Of a DNA stretch of 64,000 nucleotides, positions 35,609-44,278 are shown one piece after another (the first letter of the stretch is position 1; each line of letters starts with the position of its first letter). The notes under the pieces are model-generated. The model saw only the letters and a list, made by a program, of their open reading frames with translations. It did not search any database and had not been told where the DNA came from. The translations under genes and the position numbers were made by a program. The stretch comes from Polyangiaceae bacterium. Its GTDB lineage: Bacteria; Myxococcota_A; Polyangia; Polyangiales; Polyangiaceae. The DNA is taken from contig JACKEB010000011.1 in NCBI GenBank assembly GCA_020633205.1, positions 974,501 to 1,038,500 on the forward strand, written 5' to 3'.

Positions 35609-37038
35609 GCCTTTGCTCCCAGCAAGCTGCGGACGTCGGTGACCTCACCAGCGAAAGCTGCGGCGGCGACCATGGCTGGCGACATCAACAGGGTGCGACC
35701 GTCGGGTGATCCTTGGCGGCCTTTGAAGTTTCGATTGGAAGACGACGCGCAGATCTCGTCACCGTGGAGGCGGTCTGGGTTCATCGCTAGGCACATCGAG
35801 CAACCAGGCTCGCGCAACTCGAAACCCGCCTGTTTGAGGATGCGGTCGTATCCGCGCCGACTGATTTCCGCCTTCACCTCTTGGGAGCCCGGCACCGCCA
35901 ACGCCCGCACATTGGGCGCGACGCGCACTGGCTGGCCCGCGCTACGCCGAGCCTCGATCAACTCGGCAACCACCTGAAAGTCGCTGATACGCGCGTTGGT
36001 GCACGAGCCAATGAACGCCACGTCGATCTGCAGACCGGCGATGGGTTGCCCCGCTGCGAGCTTCATGTAGTCGTAAGCTTGGGATACGTTTCCGCGCTCC
36101 GTTTCGGGAAACGCCTCGAGGTTCGGAATGGAACCGCTGACGCCGACGGATTGCCCAGGGGTGATACCCCAGGTGACGACGGGCTCGATCTCCGCGGCGT
36201 CGAAGCGCACTACGTCATCGTACTGAGCGTCTGCATCGCTCTTGATGCTATCCCAGTACGCCACTGCCTTTTCCCAAGCATTGCCCTGCGGAGACGATGG
36301 CCGGCCCTGCAAGTAGTCATAGGTCGTCTGATCGGGATTTACGTAGCCAACGCGAGCGCCGCCTTCGATGCTCATGTTGCAGACCGTCATGCGCTCTTCC
36401 ATGCTGAATGCATCGAAGACCTCTCCGGCGAACTCGTACGCGTAGCCCACCCCGCCCTGGACCCCGAGGCGGTTGATGATGAACAGCGCGACGTCTTTGG
36501 CGTAGACACCCTGGCCGAGCTTTCCGTTTACCTCCACGCGACGCACCTTCAGCTTGCTCACCGCAAGGGTCTGCGTTGCCAACACGTCACGTACCTGGGA
36601 GGTGCCGATGCCAAATGCCAGCGCACCGAAGGCCCCATGCGTCGAGGTGTGGGAGTCGCCGCAACAGATCGTCATCCCCGGTTGAGTCAGCCCGCGCTCC
36701 GGTCCCAGCACGTGCACGATGCCGTTCTCTAGCCGCTCTTGCGAGTAGAAGCGGATCCCATGTTGCTTCACGTTCAGTTCTAAGGCGCTCAGCATCGCCT
36801 CGGCTTGAGTGTCCTTGAACGGCCTGAGCAGGCTATGGGTCGGGATGATGTGGTCGACCGTCGCGAAGGTACGCGCTGGATACGCCACGCTGAGCCCGCG
36901 CTCCTCGAGCATCGCGAAAGCCTGGGGCGTCGTTACCTCGTGGATCAAGTGCAGCCCAATGAAGAGCTGGTACTGGCCGCTCGGGAGGCGGCGCACTGTG
37001 TGCAGGTCGAAGACCTTTTCGTACAGGGTTTTTCCCAT
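35605..37038 (-). CDS. leuC: 3-isopropylmalate dehydratase large subunit
   Basis: The 477-residue protein is the aconitase-like catalytic subunit. The [4Fe-4S] ligands are the cysteine in IGSCTNARISDF and the two in GCSMCLAMNPD. The substrate region has CCGDSHTSTHGAFGALAFG and the C-terminus SSNRNFKGRQGSPDGRT. The ATG at 37038 follows AAGGACTAACA, a good SD sequence that lies in the end of the marR-type gene, only 2 bp away, so both genes are surely on one transcript. The length is typical for bacterial LeuC. Confidence 0.97.
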   Translation of the reverse strand: MGKTLYEKVFDLHTVRRLPSGQYQLFIGLHLIHEVTTPQAFAMLEERGLSVAYPARTFATVDHIIPTHSLLRPFKDTQAEAMLSALELNVKQHGIRFYSQERLENGIVHVLGPERGLTQPGMTICCGDSHTSTHGAFGALAFGIGTSQVRDVLATQTLAVSKLKVRRVEVNGKLGQGVYAKDVALFIINRLGVQGGVGYAYEFAGEVFDAFSMEERMTVCNMSIEGGARVGYVNPDQTTYDYLQGRPSSPQGNAWEKAVAYWDSIKSDADAQYDDVVRFDAAEIEPVVTWGITPGQSVGVSGSIPNLEAFPETERGNVSQAYDYMKLAAGQPIAGLQIDVAFIGSCTNARISDFQVVAELIEARRSAGQPVRVAPNVRALAVPGSQEVKAEISRRGYDRILKQAGFELREPGCSMCLAMNPDRLHGDEICASSSNRNFKGRQGSPDGRTLLMSPAMVAAAAFAGEVTDVRSLLGAKA

Positions 37039-37040
37039 TG

Positions 37041-37637
37041 TTAGTCCTTGAACTCACCGAGCTCCGTCGCCACTGGCCGAGATACCTGATCCCCCAACCC
37101 AGCGTACTCTTCGAGGCGCGCGGCGAGGTCGAATCCAAACGTCGTGAACGTCGCTAGCTGAGCATCGTCCAGGGCGAGCCACACGTCTTGCACCGCCCGC
37201 TCGCGTTGCTTGCGCAGGCGCAGCATCGTTCGCTTGCCCTTGGGGGTCAGTGCGTAGTCGCGTTGCCGGCCATCAGCCTTCGACACCGTCACGCTGACGA
37301 GGCCTTTGTCGATCAGCTGGCGCAAGATCTTCGAGACGGCGGCGGGCGTCGATTCACGCCGCCTCGCGAACATGCTCGGCATGAAGTCCTCCGTAGAGAT
37401 TCCATCGAGCACCCGCCACTCGCGCTCCGTGATGCCAACGCTGCTCGCGAGCTGCTCCCGTCGACGTTGGAACACCTCCGTCAAGCGCTGCAAGGTATGT
37501 ATTGCCGCGTGGATTTGTGCGAGGCGAGGGTCAGCCGACTCGGTTGCGGTTTTGACGAGCTCCAGATCCGGCGCACCACGCTCGGGGTTCGAGTCCTCCC
37601 GGAGGGAGTGTTGGCTCTTGTTGCTCGGGGGGTTCAT
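37041..37637 (-). CDS. MarR-family transcriptional regulator
   Basis: The 198-residue protein has the MarR winged-helix layout: a helical dimerisation segment (AAIHTLQRLTEVFQRRREQLA), GITEREWRVLDGISTEDF, recognition helix region TPAAVSKILRQLIDKGLVS, a wing KADGRQRDYALTPKGKRTM and a C-terminal dimerisation helix. The N-terminal 30 residues are charged and disordered. It is the first gene of the leuCD transcript, so it may regulate leucine synthesis or simply itself. The ligand is unknown. A promoter with a CAACAATTG element lies 40-75 bp upstream. Confidence 0.9.
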   Translation of the reverse strand: MNPPSNKSQHSLREDSNPERGAPDLELVKTATESADPRLAQIHAAIHTLQRLTEVFQRRREQLASSVGITEREWRVLDGISTEDFMPSMFARRRESTPAAVSKILRQLIDKGLVSVTVSKADGRQRDYALTPKGKRTMLRLRKQRERAVQDVWLALDDAQLATFTTFGFDLAARLEEYAGLGDQVSRPVATELGEFKD

Positions 37638-37683
37638 CGGTCAGGGCTGGCAGCTTACCGATCCCAATTGTTGAGGCTAGTAA

Positions 37684-37711
37684 ATTATCTCTGGGTGGCA
37701 GTTATGGTCGA
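37684..37711 (-). promoter_or_regulatory. Candidate promoter of marR-leuCD
   Basis: On the minus strand TCGACC (plus 37706-37711) and GATAAT (37684-37689) are separated by 16 bp, in a locally AT-rich patch. The -10 matches the consensus at five of six positions and the -35 at four. The nearby CAACAATTG could be a MarR-type half operator. Confidence 0.5.
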
Positions 37712-37896
37712 TGGGCGTCGACTAAATGCGCGGAAATAAAGCCTTAGTTACCGGTTGGGTGTGCAGCCTCCCTACTGAGCGCGTGCGCAGCGGATGCTTT
37801 TGGCCGTTGCAAACGAGACTGGGGTGCGGTGTTGAAAGCGCCTCTGCGGTGCCAAACCCCAGTGCGCCCGGTCGCGAAACCGGACATGATCGCGCC

Positions 37897-38913
37897 ATGC
37901 GCAGGATCTGGTTGGGTGGGACCGCGGTGCTCTTGAGCCTAGCGGTATTGGGGTGCGGGGACTCTGGCTCAGAAACCGGATCGAGCGGTGGCTCGGGACA
38001 AGGCGGGTCAGCTCAAGGAGGCTCGGCGCAGGGCGGCGCAGCGGGCTCCGGTCAAGGGGGCTCCGCGACCGGTGGCACCGCCGGGAGCACTGGAGGCAAC
38101 GGTGGGAGCGGCGCTACCAGCGGCGAGTGGACGGAGCTCATGACCGGTGACTGGGAGCTCCCAGCGGCTGAAGAAGGCTACCGCTGTGTGGTCTACACCG
38201 TGCCCGAAGATATGTACGTAGCTGGGTTTCGCCCGATTGCCCCAAACGGCACGCACCACACGGTGTTGAGTCGCGAAACCGGTAGTCAGGCAGACGGCAT
38301 CTACCCCTGTGACGCCGGCACGAACGGGCCGGTGATGATCTACGGTTCAGGCGTCGGAACGACACCTCTCGAATTTCCGCAGGGAGTTGCTGTCAAGCTC
38401 AAGAAGGGCGAGAAACTGCTGCTCAACTTGCATCTCTTCAACGTGAGCCCGTCTGGCCTCTCTGGCCGTAGCGGGATCGAAGTGCGGCGCGTCGATCCTG
38501 CGGATGTCGAGCACGAGGCGGAGATGCTGCTCGCTGGTAAGGACCAAGGCCTGGTCATTGACACCGGGGAGAACACTCAGACCGGTCACTGCACCATGAC
38601 CGGCGACGTCACGGTCTTTGCGGTGATCCCTCATATGCACCAGCTCGGGATCCACATGCAGGTGAGCGCTGAAACCAGCGCTGGAAGTCAGCAGATGGTC
38701 GACACGGACTACACGTTCGACGATCAGCAATACCACATCCAAGATCCACTGGTTCAGCTGAAGGCCGGTGACCAAGTCAAGGTCGACTGCACCTATTACA
38801 ATGACCGTGGGGAAACGGTTTACTTCGGTGATAGCAGCCTTGCCGAGATGTGTTACGCGGGTATCTACCGTTACCCAGCGCTCGGGACGCCGTACATCAC
38901 TTGCACCCAGTGA
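37897..38913 (+). CDS. Lipoprotein with peptidylglycine-monooxygenase-like copper domain
   Basis: The 338-residue product has a lipoprotein signal (MRRIWLGGTAVLLSLAVLGC) and a Gly/Ser/Gln/Ala-rich spacer to about residue 75. The remaining 260 residues match the two-domain copper type II ascorbate-dependent monooxygenase core. H120-H121 (GTHHTV) and H179 (LNLHLF) fit the CuA site. H246 and H248 (PHMHQLG) with M318 (EMCYAGIYRYP) fit the CuB site. The spacing is close to that of the animal enzyme (His107, 108, 172, 242, 244, Met314). The family hydroxylates C-H bonds with copper, O2 and a reductant; the bacterial substrate is unknown. The ATG at 37897 puts the signal first. Confidence 0.85.
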   Translation: MRRIWLGGTAVLLSLAVLGCGDSGSETGSSGGSGQGGSAQGGSAQGGAAGSGQGGSATGGTAGSTGGNGGSGATSGEWTELMTGDWELPAAEEGYRCVVYTVPEDMYVAGFRPIAPNGTHHTVLSRETGSQADGIYPCDAGTNGPVMIYGSGVGTTPLEFPQGVAVKLKKGEKLLLNLHLFNVSPSGLSGRSGIEVRRVDPADVEHEAEMLLAGKDQGLVIDTGENTQTGHCTMTGDVTVFAVIPHMHQLGIHMQVSAETSAGSQQMVDTDYTFDDQQYHIQDPLVQLKAGDQVKVDCTYYNDRGETVYFGDSSLAEMCYAGIYRYPALGTPYITCTQ

Positions 38914-39129
38914 GGCAGCTCGCGAAGGGTTGCGTGGCTGCCACTCGATTGGCACCAGCGGCGCGTAAAGATCAGGCAGGCTAGAGCACCGTCTAACCAC
39001 GCGTAAACCGTGCTCTGGTTCCCAGCGATTCTCGTACAGCAGGAATCCGGGAAGCAGGACGCGCCAACTCGGCGAACGCTCGGGCTCGCGCAGCCTTGAC
39101 AGCGTATACTGCCCAGACAGGGGGAACCA

Positions 39130-39441
39130 ATGACACTACTCGGTAAGAGCGTCTCGCTCACCTTCTCCGGCGAAACCACTGAGGAGCTGCTCGACCAGCT
39201 CAGGCTCGCGGCGGCGAAGGCTCAGGTACTCGGCTATACAGATGTGGATCTCGCGAACTCCGCGGACGCGCTGTGCATGCAGTTGAAGATCGTGCAGATG
39301 AAACGCGACACCAGCTTTGCTCATGCGTTGTCCTACGCGATGGGTGAGCTTGGACGTGGTCGCTCGGAAGCGCTCGGCATCATTTGGGACGGCACCAGCG
39401 TCCGCCTCTCCACGCTTTCCGTACGGCAAGAGTCCGCCTGA
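39130..39441 (+). CDS. Small protein of unknown function
   Basis: The 103-residue product starts MTLLGKSVSLTFSGETTEELL behind a G-rich SD-like run (CAGGGGGAACCA) and looks mixed alpha/beta and soluble, with one cysteine. I recognise no family. The clear SD sequence and the absence of signal or membrane segments support a real cytoplasmic protein. A 269-bp gap follows to the next gene. Confidence 0.6.
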   Translation: MTLLGKSVSLTFSGETTEELLDQLRLAAAKAQVLGYTDVDLANSADALCMQLKIVQMKRDTSFAHALSYAMGELGRGRSEALGIIWDGTSVRLSTLSVRQESA

Positions 39442-39710
39442 GGTGGCGTCGGCCTGGGCGGCGAGTCGCCGCGCCGCAGACGACCCCATCATGCTCACAA
39501 GTAAGCAGCGGCGCCTCCCATGGCGAGCGTTGAGGGTGAGGCGGTGACGCGGGTCTACTCGAACAACGCGAGCGTTCGTGAAAAGGTGACGGGGTCCCAG
39601 ATGCCTCGGGAGCCCGGATAAACGGCTTTGGGTGCGCTTTTTCGACGCGTCTGGCGTAAAGGCCGCGTAGCATCGCGACCCCGGTGGTCCCTCCTACCGG
39701 TCCACATGCC

Positions 39711-40316
39711 ATGCAGCTAAGTGAGATGTTGAAAGCCGGGGCGCAGCTCCCCGAGATCACGGAGTGGCTCAATCGCGCGTCGTCGAGTCAACGCCTCGAG
39801 GCCGCTTTCGAGCTGGGGCGCAAGGGTCAGCGTTCGCTGTATCGCCTCGCGGAAGCGGCTGAGCCGATCACCCTCGAGCATTTCGTCCCCGAAGAGATGA
39901 ACGCGGTGGAGCCGGTGCACCATCGCGGCCGGAACACGTTGCCGCTGCCTCCCAAGCACCGTTTTTTCGAGAAGCGCTTCTGCCGACCTCGGGACGGCAG
40001 CTCGCGGCTGTTCGGCTACAATCACTCGCCATCACGCAAGCTGATAGGCCCGGGGTACTTCGTAGCGCGCAGCACCGCGAAGGAGCCCGCATGGAAGAGT
40101 CGTGGCGCGATCGTGGTGGACTACTATCAAGTTCCCGACGGTGAGGTGCCGCCTAGCTGGCCCGAAGTCGTTCCGAACACGAAGGGCCTCCAACGCTTCG
40201 TGTTCAATGGGACTCGAGACTTCATGCGTCGCGTCTCGAACCACGTGTCGATCGGCGCCGCGTACAAAGGCGAAAAGGCGCTGGATCACTACTTCATCTT
40301 GGTGCGTGAGATCTGA
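39711..40316 (+). CDS. Conserved-looking soluble protein of unknown function
   Basis: The 201-residue product starts MQLSEMLKAGAQLPEI. The C-terminal half is a compact, probably beta-rich domain with LFGYNHSPSRKLIGPGYFV, GAIVVDYYQVP and FMRRVSNHVSIG. It recalls small enzymes acting near lipids or heme, but I cannot name a family. The ATG at 39711 was chosen over an upstream in-frame ATG (39684). The gene overlaps the DUF3025 gene by 11 bp, so the two are translationally coupled. Confidence 0.65.
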   Translation: MQLSEMLKAGAQLPEITEWLNRASSSQRLEAAFELGRKGQRSLYRLAEAAEPITLEHFVPEEMNAVEPVHHRGRNTLPLPPKHRFFEKRFCRPRDGSSRLFGYNHSPSRKLIGPGYFVARSTAKEPAWKSRGAIVVDYYQVPDGEVPPSWPEVVPNTKGLQRFVFNGTRDFMRRVSNHVSIGAAYKGEKALDHYFILVREI

Positions 40317-41205
40317 GCCGTCAGCGGTAGGTCCGTGGGCACCGCCGCCGAGTGGGTGGCGCTCCGAGTTCGCGCGGCTCAGCCCAGCGTACGATCAGTT
40401 TTGTCCCGAGGTGCTCGGGGCGCTAGCTCGGCACCAGGTGTTCCCGCCGGTCGCCGCCTGGGCAGCCGAGTTACCGCGCGCACAGCCGGCGGTCTCGATG
40501 CGCTTCGTGGAGCAAGACGAGAAGGCGATCAAGCAGGCTGGCGGGTACGACTTCTTCATCCGCGCCGAGCGTGCAGTACCGAGCCGTCCAGAGAGCTGGC
40601 ATGACCTATTCAACGCACTCGTCTGGCTCCACTACCCACAGCTGAAACTCGGCATCCATCAGCTGCAGCTCGAGGACTTTTCCCGGCGCGAGCAGCCCGG
40701 CAAGCGAACGGCGCTTGGGGACGTCGCAACTCAGCTGGATGAGTGTGGGGTGCTCGTGCTCAGCTCTGATCCAAGCCTGCACGACGACCTGCGCGAGTTA
40801 CGCTGGCGTCAGCTGTTCTTCGAACGTCGCGCGGAATTGCTGCAAAACATGCGCTTTCTGGTGGTTGGGCACGCTCTGTTGCACGCGCTGATTGAGCCAT
40901 ACATCGGGCTCATGGGCCGTGCGCTCTTGATCGACGCGCCTCAAGCCTCGCTCGCAACTGCGCTTTCCGCACGATGCTTCGTGGACGAGTGGGCGCCGAG
41001 CGAGCTCCCGCGGCGCGTCCAGCGCACCCGCGATTTGTACCCGCTCCCGTTGCTTGGTATTCCGGACTACGTGGCCAACGACAGCGCCGCCTTCTATGAC
41101 GGCCTGCCGGAGTATTTTCGAGCGCGGCGGGCGGCGCCGATGGAACGCGGAGAGCGCGGCGCAGTATCAGAGCGCGGCATAGAGACAGAGCAACAAGGCG
41201 ACTGA
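40306..41205 (+). CDS. DUF3025 family protein
   Basis: The 299-residue protein contains the DUF3025 core SWHDLFNALVWLHYPQLKLG and downstream FLVVGHALLHALIEPYIGLMGR. Family members are cytoplasmic proteins of unknown function. The start is a GTG at 40306 within the end of the preceding gene; a longer frame to 40102 is only its shadow. The C-terminal tail (ERGERGAVSERGIETEQQGD) is charged and disordered. The TGA and the next ATG share one base (TGATG), so the SUKH-like gene is coupled to it. Confidence 0.78.
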   Translation: MRSEPSAVGPWAPPPSGWRSEFARLSPAYDQFCPEVLGALARHQVFPPVAAWAAELPRAQPAVSMRFVEQDEKAIKQAGGYDFFIRAERAVPSRPESWHDLFNALVWLHYPQLKLGIHQLQLEDFSRREQPGKRTALGDVATQLDECGVLVLSSDPSLHDDLRELRWRQLFFERRAELLQNMRFLVVGHALLHALIEPYIGLMGRALLIDAPQASLATALSARCFVDEWAPSELPRRVQRTRDLYPLPLLGIPDYVANDSAAFYDGLPEYFRARRAAPMERGERGAVSERGIETEQQGD

Positions 41206-41852
41206 TGGAGTTCGAGGGCATCGTATTCGAGGGGCCTCCCCACAACGACGAGGAGCGGGGCGACGCGATGTTGCTGCGCGAGCTGCCAGCGGAGCTGGCT
41301 CGCTTGCTCAAGGAGCGCAACGGCTTCATCGCCTTCGCTGGAGGTTTGCACGTGCGTGGTGCTTGCAACGAGCCGAACTGGCACTCGCTGCGAGAGGCAT
41401 GGAAAGGGACGGGCGCGCTACACGAGCGTTACCCCGAGGTAAAGCCGACGGACATTCCCTTCGCGGAGGACTGCGTGGGCGATCAGTACCTGCTACGTGA
41501 TGGCGAGGTGGTGCAACTCTTCGCCGAGATGGGCGAAGTGGAGCACCTCGACATGAGCCTCTCAGAGTTTTTCCAGGCGGCAAAGGAGGACCCGGTGGAC
41601 ATGCTCTGCACCGATCCGCTAGAGCTGTTCCTCCAGAGCAACCCTCGCTTGGCTCCCGGGCGCTTGCTGCAGGTTTTTCCGCCGTTCTGCTGCGATGCAG
41701 ACGAGCGTGAGCTGCGAGACATGCCTGCCGAGGATCTCTTGGACTATCACACCGAGCTCTCGAGCCGTCTGTCAGAGCTGCCCGAAGGCGCCGAACTCGA
41801 CTACAGCTCCATTCCTCACTCGGATCGACCCACTCCGACGTCATTCGACTGA
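41205..41852 (+). CDS. SUKH-like (SMI1/KNR4-type) protein
   Basis: The 215-residue acidic protein has the SUKH pattern: LPAELARLLKERNGFIAFAGG near the start, a tryptophan-containing SLREAWKG, then DIPFAEDCVGDQYLLRDGEVVQLF (an 'F-A-x-D-x-x-G-D-x-x-L' element) and DMSLSEFF. SUKH domains occur in immunity proteins paired with contact-dependent toxins and in cell-wall regulators. No toxin gene lies next to it, so an immunity role is possible but unproven. It begins at the shared TGATG with the DUF3025 gene and ends at a strong terminator one base after the stop. Confidence 0.72.
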   Translation: MEFEGIVFEGPPHNDEERGDAMLLRELPAELARLLKERNGFIAFAGGLHVRGACNEPNWHSLREAWKGTGALHERYPEVKPTDIPFAEDCVGDQYLLRDGEVVQLFAEMGEVEHLDMSLSEFFQAAKEDPVDMLCTDPLELFLQSNPRLAPGRLLQVFPPFCCDADERELRDMPAEDLLDYHTELSSRLSELPEGAELDYSSIPHSDRPTPTSFD

Positions 41853-41886
41853 CGCGAACCCTGTTGGTTCGCGGCTGCTTTTCTTT
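41853..41886 (+). terminator. Rho-independent terminator after the SUKH-like gene
   Basis: CGCGAACC (41853-41860) and GGTTCGCG (41866-41873) form a perfect 8-bp stem over CTGTT, followed by GCTGCTTTTCTTT. It starts on the base after the TGA stop. Confidence 0.9.
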
Positions 41887-41919
41887 GGCGCGCTTCGAGC
41901 GCTGATACGTATGGGGACG

Positions 41920-44085
41920 ATGATGCGTATTTCAGAGTCTTACTCCAGCTTGTTTCTATGTCTTGGACTCCTCGGGTGTAGCGCCGCGAGTCAGCCTGCT
42001 GAGGCGGTCAAGCCTGATGCGCCGACCGCCAACGAAGCGCTCGAGGAAAAATCGACCGGCCCCACCTGCGGCAACGTGAATAAGACGGTGGAGCCCCTCG
42101 TCGTCGACTGGAAGTCTGGTACCCGCACCGACCTCGAGGTGGCGATGCAGAAGGGCGTCGTCGTGATGGCCTACGGCTGCGACGGCATGAAGGTGCTCGA
42201 GAGCTGCAGCCTCGAGGGGTCCTATCAGTTCGCCGGGGTCACGCCCAAAGAGGACATGATCCAGATCGAGAACAAGGCGGAGCTCTGGGCTAACCTGCCT
42301 CTTTCCGTGGGGAACCTGGAGGGTGAACTCCAGGGTAGCGCCACCATCGATTTGGCGATCGCCTTGGTGGGGCGCAGAGGTAGCTTACGCACTCACGCCG
42401 CCAAGCCAGAACTCAAAGGAGAGTGCGGCGGCGCGACTCACTTCGTCCGTGCAGCCCACATCGGGGCTTTCGCCATGGCTCGAGGCGAGCGAGGCAAGGT
42501 ACGAGCCGCTGCGGAGCTCTTCTCGGTGGGGGCAGGGGGGGAGAGTGAGACGAAGCGCAGCATGCAGAACAAGGACGGCGACCTCCAGGACTGCCGCACG
42601 GCGAAGCCAGGCGCCAGTGAGCCTCCGGGCAAATGCGCCGCGACCGTGCGCCTGATGCTCGAGCCAATCCTCGCGGAACCAGACCCGAGCTGGGCGAACG
42701 GCGCTCCGGCGCTCCCCACCAAGGTGGAGAACCCGTGTCCTGAAGGTTGGTCCCTCACCGAGGGCAAATGCGCGCCGAGCGTGCAGGCTGGTGCTCCCCA
42801 GCTCTGCGACGAAAAGGACGAAGCCGGCTGCAAGGCCCAGTGTGCCAACGGATCCGTGGAGAGTTGCTTCCGTTCGGCGCGCTTCGCGAAGACGGACGAG
42901 GAGCGCATCGCGCTCTATCAAAAGGCCTGCGACGCAGGGTTCGCTCCCGCCTGCAGTCGGCTCGGGTTCTCCAAGTTGAGCAGCGATCAGGCGGGTGGCC
43001 TTGCGCTACTGGAGAAGGCCTGTGCCCTCGGGGACGACTACACGTGCTGGAATACCGGGCGCTGGTACATCGAGGGGCGTGCAGTGCCGAAGGACGAAGC
43101 CAAGGGCGCGCTGATGACCGAGCGTGGTTGCTCGCTTGGCTCGCCCCACGCGTGTGCGAGCTACGGCAGCTTGTTGATCGCAGGAGTTGGTGTGAAGGCT
43201 GACGTCGAGCGCGGCCTCGCGATGTACCAAAAGCTGTGTGACAACGGGCAGAGCTACTACTGCCATCAGCTCGGCTCGATGTACGCCACCGACCGCAAGG
43301 CGCTGGCGGACATGCGCCTTCCGGCGCCGAAGGAGGTCAAGCGGGATATTCCGAAGGGCGTTCGCGTCTGGGAGCAAGGCTGCTCCCTCGGGAGCCTGTG
43401 GTCCTGCACCCTGGCCGCTGACCACTACCGCGACGCTGACGGCGTGAAGAAAGACCTCACCCGCGCCAAACAGCTCTACGAGCGCGCGTGTGACGGGGAC
43501 AAGGGGGTGCAGCGTGACGCATGCACCGCTCTTGGCACGCTCTACGAGAAGGGGGTCGGCGGGCCCAAGGACTTGAGCAAGGCCGCGGACTACTACGAAA
43601 AGGGGTGTCCTGGTGAGCAGTGCCAGCGCCTGGCGAGCAATCTTGCCGCGGGGAAAGAAGGCTTCGCCAAGGATGAGGCGCGAGCGCTGAAGCTGTATGA
43701 GGCGGCGTGTCGCAAGGGCGCCTGGGGTGGTCGTGAGGCGCCGATGTGCTTTGACTACGGCGCCTACCTGGAGAAAGCCGACAAGCAGAAGGCGAAGGAC
43801 CTCTATCTGGATCACTGCCTGCGCATGGGTACGGCGTGGGTCGGGGGCAAGAAGGTCAGCGCCGCCGAGACGCGCGGCGGCCACGCGGTGCTTGCTCAGT
43901 CCTGTGAGCGCCTGTCCAAGCTCGATCCCGCGAACTTCACCAGCGTGCTCAAGCAGGGATGCATGGACACTGGCGTGTTGTGCAAGGAGCTCGAGAAGCG
44001 CGACAAGAAGGTGGCCCTCGAGGCCTACAAAGAGAAGTGCGAGTCGAAGAAGCTCAACTGCAAAGATGTTGAGCGCTTGAAGTAG
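41920..44085 (+). CDS. Lipoprotein with Sel1-like repeats, cysteine-rich
   Basis: The product of about 721 residues has a lipoprotein signal (MMRISESYSSLFLCLGLLGC) and a beta-rich N-terminal domain to about residue 300. Eight or so Sel1-like helical repeats follow from about 330, such as LYQKACDAGFAPACSRLGF, LLEKACALGDDYTCWNTG and YERACDGDKGVQRDACTALG. Most repeats carry paired cysteines, as in Helicobacter cysteine-rich Sel1 proteins, which suggests disulfide-stapled repeats outside the cytoplasm. Sel1 arrays bind other proteins, so an assembly or surface-binding role is likely. The start is ATG 41920 or 41923, both behind GGGGAC. Confidence 0.85.
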   Translation: MMRISESYSSLFLCLGLLGCSAASQPAEAVKPDAPTANEALEEKSTGPTCGNVNKTVEPLVVDWKSGTRTDLEVAMQKGVVVMAYGCDGMKVLESCSLEGSYQFAGVTPKEDMIQIENKAELWANLPLSVGNLEGELQGSATIDLAIALVGRRGSLRTHAAKPELKGECGGATHFVRAAHIGAFAMARGERGKVRAAAELFSVGAGGESETKRSMQNKDGDLQDCRTAKPGASEPPGKCAATVRLMLEPILAEPDPSWANGAPALPTKVENPCPEGWSLTEGKCAPSVQAGAPQLCDEKDEAGCKAQCANGSVESCFRSARFAKTDEERIALYQKACDAGFAPACSRLGFSKLSSDQAGGLALLEKACALGDDYTCWNTGRWYIEGRAVPKDEAKGALMTERGCSLGSPHACASYGSLLIAGVGVKADVERGLAMYQKLCDNGQSYYCHQLGSMYATDRKALADMRLPAPKEVKRDIPKGVRVWEQGCSLGSLWSCTLAADHYRDADGVKKDLTRAKQLYERACDGDKGVQRDACTALGTLYEKGVGGPKDLSKAADYYEKGCPGEQCQRLASNLAAGKEGFAKDEARALKLYEAACRKGAWGGREAPMCFDYGAYLEKADKQKAKDLYLDHCLRMGTAWVGGKKVSAAETRGGHAVLAQSCERLSKLDPANFTSVLKQGCMDTGVLCKELEKRDKKVALEAYKEKCESKKLNCKDVERLK

Positions 44086-44278
44086 GAACCCGAACTTCTT
44101 GCTCCTCGCCGCTTGACCGTCGCGGAGCTGGTCCTAATCGACCTCCTGAGCGGCGGTCATCGCGTTTCAGCGCTCAAACTCTGAACGAGTGGCCGAACGG
44201 GACTCCACCTCAGCGTGGTGAGGGCACTGGTGCGCTCTCCGTACGGCACCGCCGCGTCTTCAACTGGAGGGCAATATC

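Noticed and set aside
41205..41852. The SUKH-like gene as an immunity gene of a polymorphic toxin system
   Set aside because: No toxin with a recognisable effector or trafficking domain is adjacent. Kept only as a possibility.
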